From: Symbiodinium natans | Taxonomy: Eukaryota > Sar > Dinophyceae > Suessiales > Symbiodiniaceae | Length of the DNA stretch: 64,000 nucleotides | Direction: 5' to 3' | NCBI GenBank assembly: GCA_905221605.1 | Contig: CAJNDS010002222.1 | Coordinates: 1-64,000 of the forward strand | Shown: positions 40,409 to 50,981 of the stretch, in pieces | Layout of the letters: the number at the start of each line of letters is the position of its first letter | How positions within the stretch are numbered: the first letter of the stretch is position 1 | Translations under genes and position numbers: made by a program | The notes under the pieces: generated by a model | Told to the model about the DNA's origin: nothing | Databases searched by the model: none | The model's input: the letters and a program-made list of their open reading frames with translations, nothing else

Positions 40409-41483
40409 CCGATCTGATCTAGCAGCCGAAAGGGTGTCGCTTTAGGGTTAAGGGTTTAGGCTTCCAGGGTTAGGTGCTTGGGATGTCCTCTGAATCCTGG
40501 ACTCCGAGATCCACAGCCCTAAATCTGTAGGCTGAGGCAAGATTAGGGTTAGGGTTTAGGGTTTAGGGTTTAGGGTTTGGGGTTTGGGGTTTAGGGTTTA
40601 GGGTTGAATCCCCCCCCCCCCCCCCCCCCGCCAAGCTGAGCCTAGCCTGGGCTTCTCAACCCTCGCAAGGGATTCAGACGCGTACCTCGGACGTACCCCT
40701 GAGGATCCTAGTTGTTCCCCAAAACCCAAGGGTACAACCTTAAGGGTGCAAGGCAGAACCCTCTGCAAAAAATGGGGGTCTAACGACAAAAGGGGACCCT
40801 TAATTAAGAAAGACACCCAAATAGTAGGATTCCCTTATGATCAGGACCCCAAGAAAGTACCCCTAGACCCTAAACCCCAAACCCCACACCCTAAACCCTA
40901 AACCCAAAACCCAAAACCCTATCCCTAAGCCCTAAACCTTAAACCCTAAACCCTAAACCCTAAACCCTAAACCCCTAACCCCTAAACCCCAACCCCTAAA
41001 CCCTAAACCTTAAACCCTAAACCCTAAGCCCTAAACCCAAAACCCAAAACCCTAAATCCCCAAACCATCCTGACATTGCAGCTCTAAACCTCAAGCCACA
41101 GGAGCCCTCAACATGAAGGCGATGTAAACGCGCCTTTCAGGCTTAGGGTTTGGGGTTGAGGGTTAGGGTTTAGGGTTTAGGGTTTGGGGTTTGGGGTTTG
41201 GGGTTTAGGGTTTAGGGATTAGGAATTGTCAGCCTCCAGACTCAGACCAGCAAGGTTTTATGGGGGGCTAATGGCCATTCCTGGGCTCCAGTTTCGAGTT
41301 ACCTCAGCCCTGATACCCTCGCAAACCCGAAACCCTACACTTGCTCAGGCCTGTTGTCCCTAAGACTCCTAAACCCTAAACCCTAAACCCTAACCCTAAA
41401 CCCTAAACCCTCAACCCTAAACCCTAAACCCTAAGCCCTAAGCCCTAAGCCCTAAGCCCTAAACCCTTCTTCTCGGCCAGCAG

Positions 41484-41533
41484 GTCTTCCAGAAGATTGA
41501 CCTCGACGGCAGCGGAACCGTCGAGATGGAGGA
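41484..41533 (+). CDS. EF-hand protein exon, first loop
   Basis: VFQKIDLDGSGTVEME carries a complete EF-hand Ca2+-binding loop: D1-x-D3-G-S5-G-x-V-x-x-x-E12, the last Glu split by a GC donor. Acceptor GCAG|G. The exon lies between a CCCTAAA array upstream and a TTTAGGG array downstream. Confidence 0.88.
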
Positions 41534-41607
41534 GCCGTCGAGCAACTCTGCGAGGGCTTACTGGGGTTTAGGGTTTAGGGTTTAGGGTTTAGGGTTTAGG
41601 GTTTAGG

Positions 41608-41705
41608 GTTTAGGGTAGCTCAGCGATACCCTTTTGCACGTTTCTTGGGTTCTGGGTTCCCTTATTTTGAAGTAGTAGCCAACCCCGAAGAAGGGTATCC
41701 TTTGT
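41608..41705. mobile_element. CCCAGTGGTACCC-family element, diverged
   Basis: AGCTCAGCGATACCCTTTT and CGAAGAAGGGTATCCTTT arms. Same layout as 6556 and 37110. Confidence 0.5.
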
Positions 41706-42905
41706 AATAAGAGTTTTTAGAAGTTTTTAGGGTTCCTGATTGAGTGATGAGGGTTTACGAGGTCCTTTGGGTGAGGGGTGGGGGAGGCATCGGGGTCGGG
41801 AGGGGCGTAGGGTGTGGGGTTTAGGGTGCTTATTTGCATGCAGTTTCTATTTTGAATGGTCATTGTCATTAAAGACCATCATTACTCCTCGTCACTTTCT
41901 AGTGTTGCACATCTTCTGAGCGGGAGGTTGGAGTTCAGGCTTTTCCTTTCGGGTTTCGGGACCTGCTGAAGACCCAAATCCTTTTGAGTCTTTGGGTTCC
42001 TTGGGGTCGTGCCTTCGCCCGCGCTCGCGCGCTCGCGAGGAGCTGGATGCAGCTGCCCGGGAGCTCCCCGGCTAGCAAGATGCGGCATCGGGGCAATATG
42101 CGCGGAGTTGTTGGGTGAAGCATCCAGGTCAGGCATCGAGGGCTTGGGTTTTGGAGTAGGGTTTCCGGGTCCGTTTTGTTTGCAACCTTGGCTCCTGGGG
42201 TTCACGCTTGTTGCGTTGTAGCTAGGGTTCAGGATTAGTTTTATCATGGCGCGCAAGTCGCACTAGTAGAATTGTTTCTGAAAACAATGCAGGAGGCGCA
42301 GAAGGGGCCCCGGAGTCCCACCTTTTTCATGTTTGCACCCCCAGGGCGCAGACAAGAGACGCGTGCAACAGGTGCTTGCACGCAAAGTCTTCCACGCAAG
42401 CTGCCGTTTCCTCTCCTCTTTTCTGCGTCTGTTTGTATTTGTTGGGGCTTCCAAAAAGCACATTGTTCAGTTCAGGCTATCGAAAAGGCACCCCCTGCGG
42501 GTCCGGAGCGGTTTTTTGTTTCTTATAATCTTGCAGTCTGAGCCGAAAACGAGGTCACGAGGTGTTGCATTTTCAAAGATGGGCGCGAAGACCCTACAAA
42601 CCCTGCATCGTCCAAAACCCCAAGAACCGCTGCCCCCCAACCTTTAGGGGTTGGGGGTTTAGCCTGTTTCGGGTTCAGGCAAAGACATCTACCTCTCGTC
42701 TTGTTTAATTTTGTTGATCCAACATGTGCCCTAAACCGGAATCCCCAGACATCAAGCCCGCTAAGCCAAACCCAAGAGGCCGTCAAGAGGGTATTTTTTC
42801 CCTTTTTTTGGGTACCCTATAGGCTTTGAGGAACATAGTCTGACAGAATGCCTACATGGGCCCAGATTCAGACGATCAAAGCCCCTCAAGCCTTAAACCC
42901 TCAAC

Positions 42906-42952
42906 CCTAAACCCCCCCCCCACCCCCCCCCCCCCCCCCCCCCCCCCCCCAG
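42906..42952. repeat. Poly-C tract, interrupted once
   Basis: About 47 bases of C with a single A near 42921. Confidence 0.95.
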
Positions 42953-43379
42953 GCTGGGCATTCGGTGCAGCAAGAACTCGCTGAAAAAGGCGGGACCCCC
43001 GAGGGTTGAGGGCTTACTGGACTAGGATTTAGGAGTTAGGGTGTAGGGTTGAGGGTTTAGGCTTTAGGGTTTAGGCTTTATTCCAAGTAGACCCTAAGTC
43101 CTAAAGGCGAAGCCCCAAGCCGCTAACACATGGAACCCCAGAACCGTTAACCCCAAGCCCCAGACCTCTGAGTGCTCAACCGCCCAAAGCATGACACCCG
43201 CCTTACTCAAGTTGAGGGAGGGTTTTGGGCTGAAGGTTTTAGGCCTGCTTCATCCCCAAGTTCGCCGGAGCCCTACGTACACTTTAGGGTTTAGGGTTTA
43301 GGGTTTAGGGTTTAGGGTTTAGGGTTTAGGGTTTAGGGTTTAGGGTTTAGGGTAAATCCTAGACCCTGAGCAGCGGCAG

Positions 43380-43427
43380 GTATTTAAACTCATCGACACT
43401 GATGGCAGCGGCTCCATCGACTTTCAG
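43380..43427 (+). CDS. EF-hand protein exon, second loop
   Basis: VFKLIDTDGSGSIDFQ, a textbook EF-hand loop DTDGSGSIDFQE whose final Glu is encoded by the next exon. Acceptor CGGCAG|G. The donor reads CAG|GAGGGG, a GA donor, unless GAG belongs to this exon. An exon between 41533 and this one is required by phase. Confidence 0.9.
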
Positions 43428-43797
43428 GAGGGGTTTGTTGAGGGCAGTGCGGGATGAGAGTCCGAAATGACTTGCTAGCTGGGCTACCCATATCAGTCAG
43501 AAAACTCGCAGGGTTTAGGGCTTAGAGTTTACGGGTTGTTCTTGGCCTTACGCACCAGCCCGCAAACGCGTTCACCCGTGGCTGTCGAGTGGTGAGGGTG
43601 GGCCATGTTCATTGCTTCCTGAATCCATGTGTCTAATATAGGGGTCGGGGTAATTACTTATAATGTTCCCTTATGGTCCCCTTGTAATTACACTATGATA
43701 TCCCCAAAACCCCGTTCTATTTATTCAGGCCCCTACATCATGTTCCTTAGGAAGAAGTGTCACAAGAAAGGCATGGTCCTGGCAACCGATCACAAGT

Positions 43798-43899
43798 AAA
43801 CCCTAAACCCTAAACCCTAAACCCTAAACCCTAAACCCTAAACCCTAAACCCTAAACCCTAAACCCTAAACCCTAAACCCTAAACCCTAAACCCTAAAG
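43798..43899 (-). repeat. (CCCTAAA)n array
   Basis: Fourteen perfect units. Confidence 0.98.
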
Positions 43900-43957
43900 G
43901 ACCGAACTCTTCTGCTCCTTCCCTCTCAATTCTCCCAGATGGGTATTTCCCAAAATA

Positions 43958-44106
43958 GGGGTACCCCTTGTCCACCCCAATAGGTTTTTCTCCCCTTCAA
44001 GGACCCCAAAAAAGGGTTTAGGGTTTAGGGTTTAGGGTTTAGGGTTTAGGGTTCAGTCCCCTTAAAGGACCCCCCAAAAAGGTTACCCCTATTTTCGGAA
44101 ACCCCA
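43958..44106. mobile_element. Dispersed element interrupted by telomeric repeat
   Basis: Matches the 8271/27578 family on both sides of about five TTTAGGG units at 44017-44055. Short flanking sequence, CCCCTTCAAGGACCCC before and CCCCTTAAAGGACCCC after, is duplicated around the insert. Confidence 0.6.
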
Positions 44107-44249
44107 GATCTTCCTTTCACCATACTAGTAGGGTAGATAAGCCGCCCTTTATTGCAGGGGAGTTGGGGGGTGCAGGTATCGCTTCAACCTCAACCCTAAG
44201 CACAAAACCATAAACCCTAAACCCTAAACCCTAAACTCCTTCTTCAGAG

Positions 44250-44273
44250 GAGTTCAGCGTGTTCTTCGCCAAG
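44250..44273 (+). CDS. EF-hand protein microexon, 24 nt
   Basis: EFSVFFAK completes the second EF hand (E12-F) and its exiting helix. Acceptor TTCAGAG|G, donor CCAAG|GC. Confidence 0.85.
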
Positions 44274-44709
44274 GCCAGCTCCCTAGGCCCCTGAGTCCCC
44301 AGATCCTTAACAGCCCTAAACCCCAAACCCTAAACCCCAAACCCTAAACCCTAAACCCCAAACCCTAATGCCTAAACCCCAACACCCCAACACCCAAAAT
44401 CCTAAACCCCAAACCCTAAATCTTGGACCCCAAACCTTAAGACCGAAGTCCTGGGTTCCAAGCTCCTTGAGATTTACGCTCCCAGGCTCTGGTGGAGAGC
44501 TCCCCTCCTCCTCCTCGTTTCGGGTTTAGGGTTGCCAAGGTTTCGCTTGACACCTCCGTGGGGTGCAGGTCTTGCGTTCTCTGCATTTCGGAGAAGTGGC
44601 TCTGTTGCCGGGTAGGGGGGGGGGGGTTTTGGGCTTGCGGCCCCGTTCACTGAGGCCTTTAGAGTCCAGAAGCTCGGGAAAATCTGTGTCCACGTTGCTG
44701 CATGCTGAG

Positions 44710-44772
44710 GTTAGCAATCCCGAGAACATCAAGGCGCATGAAGCCGCGTTGGATCTGGATGATCATCCGTTG
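44710..44772 (+). CDS. EF-hand protein exon
   Basis: Twenty-one codons in phase 0, beginning VSNPENIKAHEAAL and ending DLDDHPL. Acceptor GCTGAG|G, donor GTACGT. The DLDDH stretch may be the remnant of a third Ca2+ loop. The family beyond EF-hand is not recognised. Confidence 0.75.
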
Positions 44773-44879
44773 GTACGTTGGGGGTTTTGGGTCGACTTTA
44801 TTGGGCTCTGATCGCAAGAATCCTGCGGTTGTTCGTGTCTGTGGCCCGTTGCTAGGGGTTTGGGACCTGCCCTAAACCC

Positions 44880-45059
44880 TAAACCCTATAAACCCTTTAA
44901 ACCCTATAAGCCCTATAAGCCCTATAAACCCTATAAACCCTAGCCTATAAACCCTATAAACCCTATAAGCCCTATAAACCCTATAAACCCTATAAACCCT
45001 AGCCTATAAACCCTATAAACCCTATAAACCCTATAAACCCTATAAACCCTATAAACCCT
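44880..45059 (-). repeat. (CCCTATAAA)n nonamer array
   Basis: About 19 units of a 9-bp telomere-like variant with TA inserted, punctuated by TAGCC spacers and some CCCTATAAG. Confidence 0.95.
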
Positions 45060-45537
45060 AAACCCTAAACCCTAAACCGCAAACCGCATACACTTGGCGT
45101 AGGGCAAATGCCTTCGAGGCTTCGACCTCCCTCAATCTGAATGATGTAGCAATATGGGGGGTGTGCGAAAACCCCTTATGATATGGATTGGGGTTTAGGG
45201 TTTAGGGTTTAGGGTTTAGGGTGTAGGGTTTAGGTTTAGGGTTTAGGGTTTAGGGATAGGCCCAAAAGCCCTCGAATCTAAGAACCGTCTTGACGAAGAG
45301 CCTTCCTATGTTGATCTTTTCAGTGGGCCCCCTTTTGGCGTTGGTGCCTTCTAGTGGTCGGCACCAAGCACCATGATTTCAAGGGGTTGTTCTGACTCGT
45401 CTAGGTGAGACTGTTTGTTCTTATTTTGCTGTTGGGATCCCACTGAAACCCCAAACCCTAAACCCCAAACCCTAAACCCTAAACCCTGCACCCTAAAACC
45501 TAAACCCTAAACCCTAAACCTTTCTGCTCCTTGCCAG

Positions 45538-45578
45538 GAAGTGCTCTCAGAAGCCAGCGCTGCTTTCCTGGACTACAG
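45538..45578 (+). CDS. EF-hand protein exon
   Basis: EVLSEASAAFLDY plus two bases of an Arg codon, completed by the G of the next exon. Acceptor GCCAG|G, GC donor. In phase with the exon ending at 44772. Confidence 0.75.
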
Positions 45579-45783
45579 GCCCCCAGCGCACGCGCACTTC
45601 GGCACTTGCTTCAAGTTTCAGGGGCATTTCTTTGTCATAGTTGGTCACCATTTTACATGTTTACGGGTACTTAAACCCAATAAGGAATATAATTTGAATT
45701 TTGAATATTATCCCAACCATGAACTGGATTGGGGGCTGTGGGTTGCTGAGGTGTTTTTTGTTTAGGGGGTTTTGGGGTTTAGT

Positions 45784-45873
45784 TTGGGATGTTTTCCCCT
45801 TCTACTAACAGAATATAGTGCCCCTATGATCATTCCGATAAAGGACTGTTAGTAGAAGGGGGAGCAACCCAAG
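45784..45873. mobile_element. GGGATGTTTTCCCC-family MITE-like element
   Basis: TTGGGATGTTTTCCCCTTCTACTAACAG at the left pairs with CTGTTAGTAGAAGGGGGAGCAACCCAA at the right. About 90 bp. Confidence 0.85.
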
Positions 45874-46469
45874 GTTTGAGGCGTTGAAGACTTCAAGGCT
45901 GGTGATAGACCCTAAACCCTAAACACCTTAAACCCTAAACCCTAAACCCTAAACCCTAAACCCTGAGTGGCTTTGGCTTTTCAGGCTTCTCAGGGCTTCA
46001 GAGTTTAGGCCGTTGAGGTTTTGACCCCCTTGAGCCTGAAACCTGTAGACCCTGGACCTCGAGCCCGAAGCCGCGCTGAGGGTTCAGGGTTTAGGGTTTA
46101 GGGTTTAGGGTTTAGGGTTTAGGGTTTAGGGTTTAGGCCTTTGACTTTTTGACTCTAAACCCTAAACCCCTGAGCCTTCGTGGGTTTGGGGGAGTAGTGT
46201 CCTTTCTGTACAGGAGGTGGTTTCCCCTGTGAACGCCCTTGACACACAAAGGGTACCCCTGTAGTCCTAGGTTTGCTCTGCAGGCTGGTGATAAACCCTG
46301 AACCCTGAACCCTAAACCCTAAACCCTAAACCCTAAACCCTAAACCCTAAACCCTAAACCGATTCTCATGGATTTTGAGGGTCTGGGGTTTCAGGCAGGA
46401 GAAAGGGCTTCATGGGCGGCTGATCGGCTCGTACTTCACAAGAGTTCTTTCAGGCATGTCAGCAAGTCC

Positions 46470-46596
46470 TACTTGGAGGTCCATGGTACTTACTAACCCA
46501 ACTGTACTGGTAACCATATCAGGGCACTTAAGGGGCTCATCAGTGGGTTATAAGTACAGTTGTACTTGGTTAGTAAGTACCATGAACCTCCAAGTA
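46470..46596. mobile_element. MITE-like element, second copy of 29378 family
   Basis: Ends TACTTGGAGGTCCATGGTAC and the complement, 127 bp. The termini are conserved and the interior has diverged from 29378-29522. Confidence 0.88.
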
Positions 46597-46763
46597 GGGG
46601 GGGTCGGCGACCCTAACCCTTTCAACCTTGACCTGCAAGTAATCCCTGAGGTGCTTTGAACCCCCTGGTCTAATGAACCCTTTCTTCCCTAAACTTTTAA
46701 CCCCCTAAACCCTAAACCCTAAACCCTCAATTTTGGGGTTGTTTGTTTCTGCTTCAGTGCCAG

Positions 46764-46847
46764 GAACAGCGTGGAGCAGGATCCTTCTTTCGCGAAGCAC
46801 TTCCCCATGCCCCCGAGCATGAATAGCGCCCGGAGCTTGGGGGCACT
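46764..46847 (+). CDS. EF-hand protein exon, 3' end uncertain
   Basis: The leading G completes Arg. It then reads NSVEQDPSFAKHFPMPPSMN and continues SARSLGA to a GC donor at about 46848. Acceptor GCCAG|G. An earlier GC donor at about 46824 is possible. Terminal exons after this were not fixed. A frame over 47270-47345 is a candidate. Confidence 0.75.
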
Positions 46848-46966
46848 AGGGTTCAGGGTTTAGGGTTTGGGGTTTAGGGTTTAGGGTTTTAGGGGTTAGG
46901 GTTTAAGGCTGGGAGGGACGGGGGGGCGGGGTTGGGGGGGGTTCATCTCAAGATGATGGTCCCATT

Positions 46967-47365
46967 TTGGGTGCCCAAAGAATTGGGCGCCGCCGAATGA
47001 TAGTAATCCAACAGGGACCAGAATATAGAGAAGTGACAATATATGACATGGGGGTTTCGGCGAGTGCGCATAGGGATATTGTGCGGCAGTTGTGCGATGG
47101 TGTTCTTTTGGGGGATACTGGCAAGGTAAAAAAAACATACCGTAGTTCGCACAAGATTTACAGGAATGAACAGAGTACCAGCACCCCCGAACTGCGCTTT
47201 CACCATAAAGGCAGGGTTGTATATTTATTGAAGGGGAGTTGTGGGGGTGCAGGTAGGTTACAAGATCCAGGAACCAGAAAGTTTTGGGCTAGTGCAATCA
47301 AGGGGCTTGAGTCGACACGGCTGAGATTCTCCGAGGGTTTCCAGTGCTTCGGTTTTGGGGTTTAG
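46967..47365 (+). other. Longest repeat-free open frame near the end of the EF-hand locus
   Basis: A 132-codon plus-strand frame overlaps several antisense frames. The centre (46980-47140) looks like a diverged non-coding element. The last part (near 47275-47345) could be a terminal exon. No domain is recognised and the start is arbitrary. Confidence 0.25.
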
Positions 47366-47639
47366 GGCTTTGGGTTTCGGGATAGGGTTTAGGGTTGAGG
47401 CTTCTCCCCCCCCCCCAACTCCAAGCAAAAAGGCCCAACAAATCGTCTAAGTGTGCTTCATCTGGAGCTTGTCTCCGTCTCGAGGGTGGGATAGTGTAGG
47501 ATCCTAAAACATGCGACGTTGTCCAGGTTTCAGCGCTTACGGCTTTGGGCTCATGAAGCGACTTTAGGTAGGGGTTTGGGTTGTTTTTGGCGCCTACTGA
47601 CGTATACAGGGACTACTTTTTAGCATGTGGTGTGTGTAT

Positions 47640-47702
47640 ATATAATGACAATAATAATAATAGTAATAATAATAAATAAGTAGTAATAATAATCATAATA
47701 GT
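47640..47702. repeat. TA then (AAT)n microsatellite
   Basis: TATATA followed by about 12 AAT-type trinucleotides. Confidence 0.9.
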
Positions 47703-48351
47703 GGATTCAGGATCCTGTCTCGGCCCTTAAACTCAGGGCTGGAGGGCGTTCGGAACTTGCATCTCCACCCTCAAAACTAGCATATTATCGCGTAGAGTCC
47801 ACCTGCAGCGTTATAAGCTAGCAGTTAATGAGCATCAATTGCAAGATTCTCTCCGGCAAAAAATGGTTGAACTCAATCATGAATGGTAGGTCCGGCTTCG
47901 CCACAGCGTGCCTTCCGCTCGTGCGTGATTTCTGACCTCAGATACCGGCAGGTTGTGCATGTTTCTGAAGTTTCGAAGCGGTGCAGGAGCCTGGACGGAC
48001 TCGCGTTTTGCGCTCGACTTCCTGCTGAAACATTGCGGAGTGTTTCCTGGCGGTCAGTTTGGGTGCCTAGTCAGCCTGAAGCTGCCCCACATCCTAGGTT
48101 TGCTGGTTGGTACGTTGACGAGGAGAGCTTTGCAGACTACCAGAAGCTGGGCCTCGAAGCTGTTGTAGGCCGGAACGTGGGAGGAAGGCGTGAACGTGAT
48201 GACGAAAATCATGGAGAAGATCGCTAGACGCGCGGATTTCGCAGATGTTGCAGGGGTCTCGTTTTGGTGTCGTAGATAGCAAGTGAGCGGCAAGGTCCAG
48301 ACGGTCGGGGTGAACGCACTGGCGGCGTGTAAGTTCTACTGCGACACTTGC

Positions 48352-48376
48352 TTGGCTCATGTCATTTTGGCTCCAT
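48352..48376 (+). other. Possible relic of dinoflagellate spliced leader
   Basis: Contains CATTTTGGCTC, identical to the 3' core of the dinoflagellate spliced leader, followed after one base by an ATG. The rest of the leader is poorly matched. A chance hit of this length in 64 kb is unlikely but possible. Confidence 0.3.
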
Positions 48377-48969
48377 GATACTGCAGGTGTTTCTGCGTTG
48401 TTGACGATCGTCTTTCTGTCATATTTGGTGGTGTCCTTTCTTCACGTCATGCTTCAGGCTGAGGCCAGCCGGGCGATGAGCAGGCATGGTTTTTTTGTAG
48501 GTGTGGCTTTGGGCTGCCTGTCCTGAAGTCGGTCTGCTGCTCCGCTCCTGCTTGCTCACACTTTCGCTTGCTGGTTCGTTATTGTCTGTGACATGTCCAT
48601 GGCTTGACGGGGCCAGCGCTGTAGCGCTAGGCCCTTTGATCTTCCAGTCCGATGGTCGGGTAATGTTGGGTATATTCTTCATCTATCACCTGGTCGATTG
48701 TGCGTGCTGTGGCGTAAACCCTGTGGCCAGTTCTCGGCTTTTCTGCTGTGTTTCGCGGAGACTGGTGGTGTGGTCTTTCATCGCCTTCTTTCTTTCAGTC
48801 TTTCAGCCAGCAAGCTGAATCCCTTCAAGGGGCGCACATTATCTGTCTCAGCGCACGACAGACATTTTTGTCTAAGGTGCGCGTGCTTTCGTGGTTCCTC
48901 TTGGAAGACATCGGCCCATGAATTAAGAAAATTGAAGAACAAATGTGAAAATTTTTAAATGGAGAACAA

Positions 48970-49185
48970 ATGAAGAATATCATGATAAAAATGGAGAAAA
49001 ATGATGGGCGAACGGTGAAAAACGAAGAAAAACGAAGAAAAGAGCAGACCACTTTTAATGATGAAAATGAAGAGGAAAATGATACAAGCACAATGAAGAA
49101 GTTTGGCCTAGTTAAGGAAATTGAAAGTTGGCCTACATTCTGTAAGTTCCAATTTTCAATATGCCTAAGATTCTTAGATTCCTAG
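48970..49185 (+). CDS. Lys/Glu/Asn-rich open frame, doubtful
   Basis: Seventy-one codons, low complexity. The nucleotide sequence resembles 50548-50781. It may be a decayed duplicated element rather than a gene. Confidence 0.2.
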   Translation: MKNIMIKMEKNDGRTVKNEEKRRKEQTTFNDENEEENDTSTMKKFGLVKEIESWPTFCKFQFSICLRFLDS

Positions 49186-50396
49186 ATTACTCCCAATTTA
49201 GGAATTAAACCATTGAAACCGGTCTGAACTCTTACATTCAATATTCCTCACAAGCCCTAGTCTTGAAATTTGCGGAGTTAAACATGTTTGAAATGGGCCC
49301 CAACCCTTTAAACTCCTTATTTCTAAATTAGGGACATGAAATTTTCTTCCGGATTTACAGGCACCGTGGCAAAATCCTTAAATTCTGAGTCGCCCTAACT
49401 TCCTAGACTAGGCTTATTCATGTAGAAACACGATCAACTATTGAATGCCGTATATTCCGAACTGAGCGCGAAACCAATTTTCAAAAGCTCATTATTTTCT
49501 AATAGGCCTACGTTCTGTAAAGTCCAAATTTGCACTTGTTTTGGGAATTACGGAGTGGTAAAAGAGCAGGGGTGACTTCCTAAATTTGCCTCAATGTAGG
49601 AACTCAATATATTGCAAAAATTCTCTAAATTCTTGATATTCCCTAAATTCATATAATGTTGACTTCGCATTAATAAACCCCCCCCCGCCTTGATTGATCA
49701 ATCTCTCTGGCCAGGGCCTCCTTCATTATACCACAGTGGGCTAAGTGAGCCTCTACTGCGAGCCTCTGCCACTGCAAAAGAGGGTGTCTGCAGCCAGCAA
49801 TCTCTAAACTCATTCTCTTCAAACACCCTGAAACTTATAAGTTTAAGCTAATTACAAAACATCGCCCGTGCAAAAAAAATATTCCGGACTTGATTTAATA
49901 ATTGTGGGGGGCTATATTATTGTGTTCCGGCAGCTGGATTTTATAATTGTAGCGGGAATTCCTAATGTGAAGTCAACATTAAGACCCCATTTGTTAAATT
50001 CAGGGCAGAGTGTTTTTTCAGGCCTCAACTCTTAAAAACCCTTAAGTCCTTAAGTTAGGGAAAATGAAACTGTCTTCCCGGTTTACTTTCGCTTTGAAAA
50101 GCTGTGCCTTCCTTAAATTCCTAAGTTAAAGCTTATTGGTAATGTAAGGAATTACATATTTAAATAGGCGTGATTTCTTGATATTCCTCAAAATTTTCGA
50201 AAAAACCTAGTTTAGGGTAAAACTTAGGGTCTTGCAGAATCTTAACAACTGAGACAAGCCGAGTACATTCCTTAGATTCCTAAATTGGTGGAATTACAAC
50301 TGTTTTCCTGATTGATTGTAAATTCTATCAGATTCTGTTTCCTCGTCATTTCTCTTTTTACACGCGGAACGCGGCATGAGGGAGGGGGGGGGTAGC

Positions 50397-50405
50397 ATAT
50401 ATATA

Positions 50406-50449
<44 letters not shown>

Positions 50450-50452
50450 CAT
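50397..50452. repeat. TA then (TATATG)n microsatellite
   Basis: About nine hexamer units after a TA run. A similar tract occurs at 52806. Confidence 0.95.
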
Positions 50453-50547
50453 TAAACATGAAGGTGGACAGCGAAGAAAAAGATAGTTCAAAGAACATTC
50501 ACCTGATGGCGAAAAGTTTAAACAGAAACACGCAAAAGTAATAACCA

Positions 50548-50781
50548 ATGAAGAAAAGTAAGATGAACACCATGCGAAAATTAAGACAAACAAGTGTCAA
50601 TGAGGAACAAAATGAAGAATACATGAAGATGAAAAGGATGACCCAAATGAAGACGAAACATGCAATGAATAAAAACGAAGAGGACAATCAAGAGGAAAAT
50701 GACCAACAAGTATTTTCTGGATGTCCAATCTCTGGCTGGCAAAGAATCTCTCAATATTTGAAGTACACGGATACAGCATGA
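50548..50781 (+). CDS. Lys/Glu/Asn-rich open frame, doubtful
   Basis: Seventy-seven codons, similar in style and partly in nucleotide sequence to 48970-49185. The last 25 codons (QVFSGCPISGWQRISQYLKY) look less repetitive. No family is recognised. Confidence 0.22.
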   Translation: MKKSKMNTMRKLRQTSVNEEQNEEYMKMKRMTQMKTKHAMNKNEEDNQEENDQQVFSGCPISGWQRISQYLKYTDTA

Positions 50782-50923
50782 ATAGAAACCTTTTGTTTAT
50801 AAGTCACGCATCATCTACTAAGACTTTGGGATCTTTCTGTAAACCCGAGCCCTAAACTCTAAACCTCGAACCCGAAACCCTTAGCTGTTGCCAGAACTTG
50901 GAGATCTGCTCAATCCGGCTCAG

Positions 50924-50981
50924 GTGGTGAAGTACTCGAAGCACTTCAACGCAACCGCCGGGAGCTCATCCTTTGATTTAG
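50924..50981 (+). CDS. WD40 protein, possible early exon
   Basis: Acceptor GCTCAG|G and GT donor bound VVKYSKHFNATAGSSSFDL, phase 0 to 1. The open frame extends upstream. It precedes the first recognisable blade and lacks a WD signature itself. Confidence 0.5.

Larger units (their letters stand above)
47400..50830. other. Spacer without telomeric repeats, AT-rich in its second half
   Basis: About 3.4 kb without a telomeric array. The first part (47.7-48.9 kb) is balanced in composition, with overlapping open frames of unknown meaning. The second part is AT-rich with short repeated phrases such as GGCCTAC-TTCTGTAA (49131, 49505) and TCCTTAAATTC. It separates the EF-hand and WD40 loci and is probably intergenic. 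Confidence 0.6.

Noticed and set aside
41882-42256. 124-codon minus-strand ORF
   Set aside because: Overlaps open frames on the other strand, shows no domain, and lies opposite to all supported genes.
50294-50687. Minus-strand ORFs with hydrophobic and YIYIYI segments
   Set aside because: They are the complement of the AT-rich spacer and its TATATG microsatellite.
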